DNA of 64,000 nucleotides from Hydractinia symbiolongicarpus (lineage: Eukaryota; Cnidaria; Hydrozoa; Anthoathecata; Hydractiniidae), in NCBI RefSeq assembly GCF_029227915.1, contig NC_079882.1:14036501-14100500 (forward strand), given 5' to 3'. A program made the position numbers and the translations under genes. Positions 46,076-56,169 of this stretch are shown here, in pieces (position 1 is the stretch's first letter; each line of letters starts with the position of its first letter). Below the pieces are notes generated by a model, which saw only the letters and a program-made list of their open reading frames with translations, was not told the DNA's origin and did no database searches.

Positions 46076-48275
46076 CTAGTCAATAAGGCCCGTGGAAAAA
46101 TCCACTAAGGCGCAGAAGAACAATGGAAAATTAGGTTGCTTTAGATTTTTTGCTGACGTCAACAGTGCATATACAAAAAGAAAATTGGTGAAATTTAATC
46201 ATTTGTTGTCTGTAATGTGCAGAGGCTAAAACGCTGATCAAAATAATGTATAGTATCGTATGTTTTTGAAAAGAGCCTAAGGAGATATAGGGTATAAAAA
46301 TTTTGCTGACGTCAGCAAAGTTCCTACCAAAAGTTCCAAAGAAAAATTTCTTCACAAATTCGTACACCCGTTGCATTCATCATATAGATCTTGAAATGCT
46401 GATCAAGAAAATGTATAGGAACATGAACTTTTGACAAACGGTTGCAGAGATATTGGGGTTTGTAGGTTTTGTGATGACGCCATCAACCCGTCCATTCCGA
46501 AACGGATTCAAGGACCCAGGTTTGGGAAACTTACCCAAATTGGTCCCAGGTGGTCCCTAGTTACCCACGCGGTGAAAAATCATTGACGTCACCACCTCGT
46601 TTCCAAGTTATTTGGCCCCAAAGTTTTAAGTGCACTGTAACGGCTTCAATAATTTAATATAGGATATTGACGTTAAATTAATATTATTGACGTCGCGCCG
46701 TAACGTCAGAAAATTTAACATATTGGATATGCATTTTTCAGCAACATCAAAGGAAAATGACGATATCCACTTTGCCTGTTACAGACACACGGAACTGGCG
46801 TATTATTATATAGACTAGTCGATAAAGCCCGTGGAAAAATCCACTGAGGCAGAATAAAAATTTTGATGACGGCAGCAACTTATCCACAAAAAAAAGTAGA
46901 ACTGTGTTTCCACGTTGCCTCTATTGTGTAGAGCTTAAACTGCTGATCAAGAAAATGTATATGATCATGTGCTTTTGATGAGCGGTTAATGAGATATAAG
47001 GGTTTTAAAATTTTGCTGACGTCAGCAATGGCCAGTCAAACCCCCAAAACTTTTTTTTAGAAATTTGTATACCTGTTGCCTTCATCGTATAGATCTTGAA
47101 ACGCTGATCAAGAAAATGTATAGTATCCTATGTTTTTGACAAACGTCTAAGGAGATTTAAGGGCTTTAAAATTTTGCTGACGTCAGCAAAGTCCCTATCA
47201 AAAGTTCCAAAAAAAATTTCTTCACAAATTCGTACACCAGTTGCATTCATCATATAGATCTTGAAATGCTGATCAAGAAAATGTATAGGAACGTGCACTT
47301 TTGACAAACGGTTGCAGAAATATTGGGATTTGAAGGTTTTGTGATGACGTCATCAACCCGTCCATTCCGAAACGGATTCAGGGATCCAGGTTTGGGAAAC
47401 TTACCCAAATTGGTCCCAGGTGGTCCCTAGTTACCCACGCAGTGAAAAATCATTGACGTCACCACCTCGTTTCCAAGTTATTTGGCCTCAAAGTTTTAAG
47501 TGCACTGTAACGGCTTCATTAATTTAATATAGGATATTGACGTTAAAGTGGTGTTATTGACGTCGCGCCGTACCGTCAGAAAATTTAGCATATTAGACAT
47601 GCATTTTTCGGTTACTTCAAAGAAAATTTCGGTAAGATTAAAGGAAAATGAACATATCCACTTTGCCTGTTACAGACACACGGAACTGGCGTATTATTAT
47701 ATAGATAAGGCCCGTGGAAAAATCCACTTAGGCAGGATAACAGAGAAAAACAACCGTCATTTAAATTTTGATGACGTCAGCAGAGACATGTCAGAACACA
47801 AAATGTTTTTTTTCAGAAATGTGTATGCCTGTTGCCTTCATCGTATAGATCTTGAAACGCTGAGCAAGAAAATGTATAGGATCATGTACTTTTGACAAAC
47901 GGTTGCAGAGATATTAGGGTTTAAAGGTTTTTTAATTACGTCATCAAACCGTCCATTCCGAAACGGATTCGGGGATCCAGGTTTGGGAAAATTACCCAAA
48001 TTGGTCCTAGGTGGTCCCTAGTTACCCACGCGGTGAAAAATCATTGACGTCACCACCTCGTTTCCAAGTTATTTGGCCTCAAAGTTTTAAGTGCACTGTA
48101 GTGGCTTCATTAATTTAATATAGGATATTGACGTTAAAGTAGTGTTATTGACGTCGCGTCGTAACGTCAGAAAATTTAACATATTAGACATGCATTTTTC
48201 GGTTACTTCAAAGTAAAATGAACATATCCACTTTGCCTGTTACAGACACACGGAACTGGCGTATTAGTATATAGA
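46076..48275 (-). mobile_element. Array of three head-to-tail Helitron-like units (minus orientation)
   Basis: The units are 46076-46814, 46815-47705 and 47706-48275. On the minus strand each begins TCTATATAATAATACGCC (one variant in the third) and ends with a hairpin (GTGGA/TCCAC) followed by GGGC[C/T]TTATCGACTAG. The third has lost its last eight bases. Shared internal blocks include CTGACGTTACGGCGCGACGT, GATGACGTCATCA and TTGATCAGCGTTTCAAGATC. Consecutive units abut directly, CTAG to TC. No Rep/helicase is encoded, so they are non-autonomous. Confidence 0.82.
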
Positions 48276-49058
48276 TTTTATTGATTTCCGCCAGCGCCAC
48301 GCGGGGCGGAATCTTTAAAATCGCCAGATGGAAGATAGATAGATATATATATATATCTATATAGATAGAGACAGCACATAGCCTGGACGCTGCACAGTCG
48401 GTAGTACAGATACTGTGTACTCTCACTTTATGGCATGGCATGGTTTGCAGGCTAACAGAAATATTCAACCTCGTGTCCAGATATCGTTTTTGAGAGTCTT
48501 GAAACCGTTCTCCTGCTGGCTATTGTTAGAAAGCTCCAGAAAGGACTAGACATAGCTGTTAAAAGATATTAATATTGCATTGCTTTCTGGAAAACCTTCC
48601 AGAATATATATTTACCTCCAGAATTCATCTTTACAGATTGATTGGGGTGTGATTGAACTAGCTTAGGTAATAAATATTTTAAGGAGTGAGTATACAAAAA
48701 AAATTGGGGTTTTTTTTAAAAAAATTTTTTTTCAGTGATTAGATAGCAAAAGATCTGGGCTTTAAAATGGTGCAAAAATATTTTTAAAAAAATGTATTTA
48801 AGATAAATTATTATCCCAAAAAAGTTTTTTTTTCATAAATTACTTTTTGTTATGCGATAAAGATCAAATATTTGTTCACACATAATCATCTTGGGTATTA
48901 ATTTTTACTACTCAATTATGTTCAAGGTTATAAATGATAGCTGACTGAAAGAGGGAAATGATTTTCGTATGTAGTTAAAAGATTTTTTTGAAGTTTTTCT
49001 CCTATTTCCCATAAGGATATTTTCTTTTTGTTTTTTGTCTTCCTAAGTTGAATTACCG
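48276..49058. other. Spacer with (AGAT/AT)n microsatellite
   Basis: 48333-48368 is a near-palindromic AGATAGATAGATATATATAT tract. The rest is AT-rich with poly-A/T runs; no gene. Confidence 0.5.
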
Positions 49059-49437
49059 TGAAAAACACGGCAAAAAGCTTTTATATCATCAAAAAAAAGA
49101 AGAAAATCCAAAACAAAAATATTAGACTCGCCAGCTAAAAGAAGATAAAGACAAAAGGTTTCTACTGCTGATCGCCAAGCTAGCACTAGTCGAAAAAAAA
49201 TTGTAGACGCTGTGTCATCCAGCGATAGCGATGAGAGCGATGACGAATACACAAACTTTCCGCCGCGCAACTGGATCGTTGATTTAAATCTATTGACAGA
49301 TTGTTTAAAAAGATACTCCGTTTGCAAAGTCTGTCACGGCCAAGTAATTATAACGGAGCACAAAAACTTTCGAGCTGGACTGGGAACGAAGCTTATTTTG
49401 CAATGTAATGTTTTAGGGTAAGCATACTGGGTCTCAC
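49059..49437 (+). pseudogene. N-terminal fragment of a Mutator-type transposon protein
   Basis: A basic leader (SSKKRRKSKTKILDSPAKRR, then an in-frame TAA) is followed by DAVSSSDSDESDDEYTNFPP and the conserved block NWIVDLNLLTDCLKRYSVCK with VCHGQVIITEHKNFRAGLGT and KLILQC. The C-x2-CHG pair and the GLG-KL-C order match the N-terminal zinc-binding region of 'Mutator-like' invertebrate repeat proteins. A donor-like GGTAAGC follows at 49418-49424. Nothing of the transposase core is found nearby. Confidence 0.5.
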
Positions 49438-49718
49438 AAAAAACAATTCACCACACTCATGCTGGAGGTAAATATTTTGCTTTATTATTTCTCTGTATTC
49501 ATATGTACCCCAGGCACAATTGGATTTTTAAATATTTTTCACATTCATTTTTCAATGAAAGATTTATAAATTAGAGACCAAACACCATTGAACCACAAGA
49601 TACTGCAGTCGAAGGTAACTAAATTGTATTTTGTGAAGTTATAACCACATGATCCATTTCTGGTGCAAGTGGCAGGTAATTCAGATTTTGTAATCTTCCT
49701 GATTGATTTTTACTTCAG

Positions 49719-51004
49719 TCACAACAACTCCATCTAAAGGGAAACATAAACCTGCTGAATCTGTGGTGTCAACCCCACCAAAACGACTATTCAGCCCGAG
49801 CAAATCAGGATATTCTCCATCTGCTCCAGCTAAGTCAGTTGGTAAGTTTTTTTCACAAATCATTTCTGATAATGTCAAATACATCCAATAACTTTAAAGA
49901 AGGTAGTGTTTATCAGTCCAGTATTGCTCATTCAATCGCTCGCGAAAATATTTTTCATTACAAATCATGTTGTATTCCTTTTTATCTTTCAGACATCACT
50001 GGCTTCATTGGTGCTATAACTATTATGAAACCCAATCAAAGTAAAAGTCGACACTACTTTACAGTTAACTTCAAGACAAATGCGACACAAATAGTGAAAG
50101 TCATTGTGGCTAAAAACAATGTTCAAAATTTGAAACAAAAACGCCGTAGCTTTATTGATAAATGCCGTAACCAAATGCCTGTGACCTTACAAAATGTCAT
50201 ACAGTTCAATTGCACCAGCAAAGGAAATATACTTCGATTTAAACGATGCAGATGCAATTCCACTAGAAAATCTTGACATTGATGGCTTGGCTTTGTCGAT
50301 AATAGGGAAGTTAAAGTTGCCTAAAGCAATTGTACATCAGCTATTTTTCCGAAATGGGAAAAATCATGTGGAACGTATACAAGAACGGCTTATATCTGAT
50401 GGAACGCAAACAATGCAAATTACATTCTGGGGGGACTTTGTCGATGTACTCAAAGAAGATGAATTAATTCAAGTCGTGAATGCCAATACCAAATTGTTGC
50501 ACGACAATGTTGTGTTAAATACCACATATTCGACTGGTTTGTGCTACTTGAGTGCTGATCTAGACGCAAATTTTGATCAAGCACAAATAGCAGAACAAAA
50601 AAACAGCCAGAGGGACAACAAAGTTTGGTTCTTTGTTGTCCTATTATTGAAAGCATCGTCAAAGATTCGTATCTCAAGTGCAAAAAATGCAACAAGAAGA
50701 TCAAACTTAATCCAGGAACTCTTGTGATAACTGTCATCGAGAGTACTTGGTGAAGAATTTACAAAATGATGAAAACAGTAACCGGTCAATTGTTACCTTT
50801 GATCTCAGAACAGAAACTACGGCAGTAACTGCATCAGCGTTTGGTGAAACAATCATGAAATATTTTGGTGAAAATGTCGTCTCCTGCGGGGCGAACACAC
50901 AATTGAAAGCGAGAATACTCGCACTACAAAAAGTGGATTTTACAATCACAAAATCGAATATGATAATAACAAAAATAGCAAACCATGACAAAGATGACGA
51001 ATAA
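49719..51004 (+). pseudogene. RPA70-like single-strand DNA-binding protein (transposon type), frameshifted
   Basis: An exon at 49719-49841 (Ser/Pro-rich, VSTPPKRLFSPSKSGYSPS; acceptor CTTCAG, donor GTAAGT) joins an exon from 49994 (acceptor CTTTCAG) that begins DITGFIGAITIMKPNQSKSR, an OB-fold start. A one-base excess in an AAA run near 50245 shifts the frame. The second part (50194-50727) has DADAIPLENLDIDGLALSII, ISDGTQTMQITFWGDF and YSTGLCYLSADLD. The third has a zinc ribbon KCKKCNKKIKLNPG, then, after another frame change near 50730, the final OB-like region to DDE and TAA at 51004. It resembles RPA large-subunit C-terminal domains. Such genes occur in Helitrons, but linkage to one here is unproven. 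Confidence 0.65.
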
Positions 51005-51641
51005 AAAGCATTTGTTGAAGAGGAACACTGTTTTATGACACTTCAGTCCTCATTCTTTTGTTGCGATGTTTTCGATACTCTTTTGTTTTAGTTGAAACCG
51101 CATATGATGTAAACAAATACTAGATTCAATTCAAACTATCAAAGTTTGATTAGGAGCTTCATGTTTCATCTTCCCACTATTTGATATTTCGGCCATTGAT
51201 GCAAATTTTATGATTTTTACGACGCATGTGACATTTTCTTTGTCAATTTCTATTCATGTAAACACGTGAATTTATTTTTACGACCTATGTAATTATGTAT
51301 TATCATTTTTCACTTAAAGCAGATGTATATATTGATATTTTTTCACCTCTCAACGACAAAATAAACAACGCTCGATCATGATAGCTCGACTATAACTGTG
51401 CTAAACAATATGCGTGTGTATAGTAGAAGATATACTTGTATTTCTTTATAGTATTGCATTTTATTATATGGTTTATAAAAAAGTTTGCTTATTTTTATGG
51501 CTTTGTTTTGTTAATTAATATGAAACGAAATACCATTCAAATTTTCTAGCCAAAAAGCTTCATGTATATGTCCATCTTAGGGAAGAAATTTAATCGGAAT
51601 TTCATTAGGCGAATGACACCAAAACCCAACAAGAACCAAAT
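51005..51641. other. AT-rich spacer
   Basis: Holds the 3' end of the RPA-like gene (an AATAAA overlaps its stop at about 51000). No other feature. Confidence 0.4.
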
Positions 51642-52175
51642 ATGCGGACCATTTCTATGAGTTACCTTGAACCTGTAAACCATTTCAGTCTACTCACAGA
51701 CCCTGTGTTCCTTTGGGTCTACTTCGTCTTGTTAAATTTTCCGTACTACGTACCAAAGTCTGGTGTACGGCTTTATGCTTTGCACTCCCTCATTGTTGTC
51801 ATCCCCAGCCCCTATTCGAAGAGCGCTTCGTACGGAATTTTGCTACCAGACTTGGTAGACCATGATAACGCAGAAAAATGGTTTACGGGTGGTAGGCTAC
51901 GCTCGACATGCATAAGTCTGCAAATCAGAACTCCCTCACTTAAGAAGTACATCAGTCTAGGCACGTATCGAATACATCAACCTTGCTGCACTGCCAGTCC
52001 CGTTTTCTTTGTGCAAGTGCTGTTTGTGTATCGCTGCTTTTCCGCGGTGACCATCGAGGGAACGTCCAAACAGATACTCTATTACGAAATCGATGCGGTC
52101 GCACCGCTGTGTCACCGTACTAGTAACATTATAGTGAGCAGTAAGTTCAACAAACCGAAGTTTTCCGTTTGTTAG
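51642..52175 (+). CDS. Hypothetical 177-codon open frame in a GC-richer island
   Basis: ATG 51642 to TAG 52173-52175. The protein starts MRTISMSYLEPVNHFSLLTD; two hydrophobic stretches (PVFLWVYFVLLNFPYYV and SPVFFVQVLFVYRCF) could be membrane segments. By eye the base composition is clearly less AT-rich than its surroundings, unusual for a chance frame here. A 60-codon stop-free frame also exists on the opposite strand (52173 downward), so the coding strand is uncertain. No family is recognised and no introns are apparent. It may be a recent insertion or a foreign fragment. Confidence 0.35.
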   Translation: MRTISMSYLEPVNHFSLLTDPVFLWVYFVLLNFPYYVPKSGVRLYALHSLIVVIPSPYSKSASYGILLPDLVDHDNAEKWFTGGRLRSTCISLQIRTPSLKKYISLGTYRIHQPCCTASPVFFVQVLFVYRCFSAVTIEGTSKQILYYEIDAVAPLCHRTSNIIVSSKFNKPKFSVC

Positions 52176-54040
52176 TCAGCTAACAGCTTTATGTAGCATT
52201 TTGAATTTTAGGACAAACACAATAGTTATGCGCCAAGAGAGACATTAATTACGCAACAAAAACATAAACAAATATGGTGGCTAGGCTTTTTTTAAAAAAG
52301 CGGTAAAATATAAAACTTCAAGAATTTGAGGCTTTTCTTGGAGTCTGCTTGCTCCAGTGACATAAAACTAAACGTCTTAAAACATCTAAGTTCTTACTAT
52401 TATTGATTTTAAATTCACTTCAAACTCTAGCCTTTATTTTCTACTTCTAACTTTACTTCTAGCTCTAGCTATCACTTCTTACTTACTTCTTGGACTTTTC
52501 TTTCTCTGAATTACGGAGTTTCATACCGCGCAGGTGTGGGCACTAGCGAAGCGCTTGTAGGGACAAAATTTTATATCCCCCGCAGAGCGTAAGGCATTTG
52601 CTAAGAAAAACATGCAGCACGCAGAGAATTATTCACTTTTTCCTGTATTTTCACTTTTGGTGCGATATATTGATTTTACAATTATTTAAAGGAACGATAC
52701 GATTGACATAAGATTGTATATTATGGAAGTCCAAGACCTAACCTTGGTTATTAATTTAATTGCTTCAAGTTGTGGGGTACACTTATCATGAAAAGTTGGC
52801 AGTCAAAAGAGAAAGAAACCTTATTTTTGGTAGCTAGTTACATCACAAGTTGTCTTAAAAATATCACAGTGCTGATCAAAGAGGAAGTGCTAGCATGTCA
52901 TTCAAGATTTATATAGCTACTAGTACAGCCAAAATAATGTAGCTCATTAAACAAAAGTAAAGAAAACTTTCTAAACTAATAGTTTCATGCTCATTAAACA
53001 GATACTTAGCTAGCTATAATATTAAAAAACAATTCAAAAATTTCTTATTTTGTGTTTGCTAGAAACTTTATTCAACTAACCAGGGCCGGGCTACCTACAT
53101 TTTTTATACACCAAATTAAAAATTGTCAAAAAGCTGGTTGTATCTGTCTCGATGTAGTTTTTGTTAGCTAGGGGTCACACTTGGTCACTCATATATATCG
53201 TAGCCTTATTCATACAATAATCAGATATATAGGTGGGCAAGTGCACAGATGCTAAAAATAGGATCATAAAAACTCATTTCTAATATCACTCAACTTCAAA
53301 AAACATTAAACAGTGCAGTTCGAACACCAACTTAGCCTTAAAAATTGCTACCCCTCAATTTTGCATTGGAATAATATTAATCTGTAAAGTACAAAGTTTC
53401 AACCGCTGTGAAATATAAAGTAAAATAATATACTGTGGTTAAAATAAACAAATTTAATGGGAAATAACTTTTTAAACAAATTTAGTGACTTTAACTGTTT
53501 TCGTGAAATATTTTCGGTTGCCAATTTTGCAGAATTGTGCAAAATATGTGCAAAAATTTTTCTTATTTCAATGTACCAAAATTACTATAGCTATCACAAA
53601 ATTATTAAAGTGGACCTTGCCTAAATTTATTCTTGCATTTTACCAAAATTATGAACACAGTAATACAGTGTAACATGCTATTATATATATCCCTTCCTAG
53701 CTAGTTATGTAATATTTATATACAATAATTTCTAACGAAAAGTCAAAGCCAGTCATTATATCATTGAAGTGTGTATTTTATTTTCAATCCATTTCATCTG
53801 TGCTGTTTTTTATATAACTAGTTAGCTATACTTTGCAAATGAATCCTTTATTAAATGGAAGAGCCACGTTAATCCATGTCAAACTTGTAGATCCATATAA
53901 AGCTAGCTATAGGGCTGTCATCAAAAATATGTTGTGTTCGCGTCCTCCGACCGACTCACTTTTGGTAATAAAAACCCGAGTCGGTAAGTCGGAAGTAGGC
54001 CGCGAAAAAATTTCGCGAGATATTTTTTAAAAAGATTTTT
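52176..54040. other. Repeat-like AT-rich spacer
   Basis: Contains several TAGCTAGCTATA-like words and poly-A/T runs. The open frames at 53485 and 53833 lack any support. Confidence 0.4.
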
Positions 54041-54046
54041 TTTTCG

Positions 54047-55202
54047 CTAGAACTAATTTATGGAATATATTCTTGTTACATTTCCTGAGCTATTGGTTTT
54101 CAACCGATGAACAGTACCTATCTGTCCGTTAATGAGTTTATCAGATACATCAATATTTGACGTCAACATGACTTTTGCATGAAGTTTTAACAGAAGGTTT
54201 CGCGCAAGTCCACCTGTTTCCATTTGAGTGCGAGAATTAAGATTTTGGACTAATTGCACGGGTGTATTTTCTGGAATTTTGTCAATAGCGATATTTATTT
54301 TGTCCGATGTTATGCTATTAAGCATTTTTTTGTTATGCTTAGAGGCGGGTTGATTTTCAGCAAATATATGAATTGCATTTTTGGGGTAATGTGGGTCATT
54401 TGGTGAAAATAAATTTAGTTTTTAGTAAATCTTCGTGTCGCCTTTCTAATTTTTCCACTCTGATATTGTTTAATAATTCAATAAAATATTGATCACCACG
54501 CTGTCTCATAACTTCCGTTAGTTCAGCAATCTTAAAATGCTTCCAGCAATGTGAAATATTTAATAATGCATCTTTGTATTCTGCGTAAACTGGCCTTGCT
54601 TGAATTGGTGGAAGTTGGTAGGAATCGCCACATGCTATAACAGATATTCCTGCAAATGGAATGTCATCTGCGCATCCAAATATTTCGGTTAGCCGTTGAT
54701 GAATGTAAAAGTAGCTTGTTTGAAACCCTTGACATTTCATCTATTACAATAACGCTTAGTTCTGAAAGCTTGTTTCGCAGTATACATTTCTTTTTATCAC
54801 TTAACTTAGAAATGTTTTTAGTGAAACTTCTATCCCCTGGTATACCTAAGGCTGCATGTATTGTATTTCGCTCTATATTAATGGCAGCAACACCGGTTGG
54901 TGCTAAAATGAGAATTTTATATTTTTCTAAGTTTCCTGCACGATAGGAAAGTGCTTTATTTAGCATGTCAGAAATTGTTGTTATTAAATGGGACTTTCCA
55001 CAACCTGCACTTCCTGTTAGAAAAATGTGAATTGGCCTAATTTTATGGTGTGCGTTACATGCTAAAACTTGCACGTAAGTTCTAACCCAATGATTTACCA
55101 CTTCAAAAATTTGCCTTTGTGTTTTATTTAATGTTCGAATCTTTTCATGGAGTTCGTCTTCGGAAATTCCAGGGTCAAGAATAGATGAAAAAGTGTAACC
55201 TA
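54047..55202 (-). pseudogene. PIF1-like helicase fragment, two frameshifts
   Basis: The frame opens near 55202 with SSILDPGISEDELHEKI and NKTQRQIFEVVNHWVRTYVQ. Walker A is FLTGSAGCGKSHLITTI, then ILAPTGVAAINIERNTIHA and Walker B VIVIDEMSRVSN. After a frameshift near 54740 come GISVIACGDSYQLPPIQARP and ELTEVMRQRGDQYF. After another near 54397 comes METGGLARNLLLKLHAKVML with NGQIGTVHRL, where it breaks off. PIF1 helicases unwind DNA 5' to 3'; copies like this come from Helitrons or related elements. No Rep/HUH motif is found upstream within the window. Confidence 0.8.
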
Positions 55203-55380
55203 TGACTTATTTGTTGTTGTTATTCGTCTTTTTTAATTATATATAGCTACTTCCTTAGTTTCCAAACTTTTCTTCTTTTATAAGCACAAATTATGATGTA
55301 ACAAACTTTTGCAGATGTATTTTATATTTCTTTTCGCATTTCCTGTAAACTTAACAAAGGGACCACGGGCAATATGACAA

Positions 55381-56127
55381 GTGGAATATTTTTTTTCAGA
55401 ATTTAGAGCGTGTGTGTTAAGTTATTTTTTATTGTTTTGTTTCTGTCATCCTGTTTAACTTTCGTTAGCCTACATGTAAGATGCCAGGTTATTTTTAGAG
55501 GAGTTGTAGTCATTTGATTGGCAATTTACGTGGGTTTATGACTTTATTTTAATTTATGAGAGGATGATATGGTTGTTCGTGTTTTTGTTTATGTTGCAAA
55601 CTGCTGTTTTTTAAAATTTTGTGTAAACTTTTGTGGAAAAAAGACCACATGCAATATACTGAGAGAACAAATTCACGTTTTTGTTAAAAATTTTAAAATT
55701 GTAATAATAACTGTGTTTAGTGATACTGAAAAAATTACTAATTGTTCTGACTAAAACTTTTTTGTTTTTTATATTGTATGATGAAATGCCTGATTTTTCT
55801 ATAATTTGATGTGTTTCATAACTTTTATGTGGAAGATTTATGGGCAATGGCAATATAGGACATGCTAAATGAACTGACTTTCGTTGATTTGGATATGCTC
55901 CTCAAAAACCAATCTGTTTTACATTTTTGTAGCTTTTGTGAGGACGGACCATGTATATTCCAAAAATAATATCTTTGTTCATTCAAAATTTACTCCATAT
56001 TCTGTTTTGACATTTACATTTAAAATGGTTGGTACATTGATCACTACAGATCATCATACTAAGAAAAAAAATTGTGTTCTTAACCGGTTATATAATTTTT
56101 ACATTTTGTGTATATTTTTGGGGAACA
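55381..56127 (+). repeat. 0.74-kb repeat, right copy (inverted relative to 44427-45169)
   Basis: The inverted partner of 44427-45169; the copies face each other across about 10.2 kb that holds three Helitron-like units, the RPA-like gene and the helicase. High identity indicates a recent duplication. Confidence 0.85.
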
Positions 56128-56169
56128 GGGTAGTATGTAACCGAATAAATGATTTTCCAGATATAAATT

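Noticed and set aside
54047-55202. Complete autonomous Helitron
   Set aside because: Only the helicase part is present; no Rep/HUH motif and no TC...CTRR ends could be tied to it.
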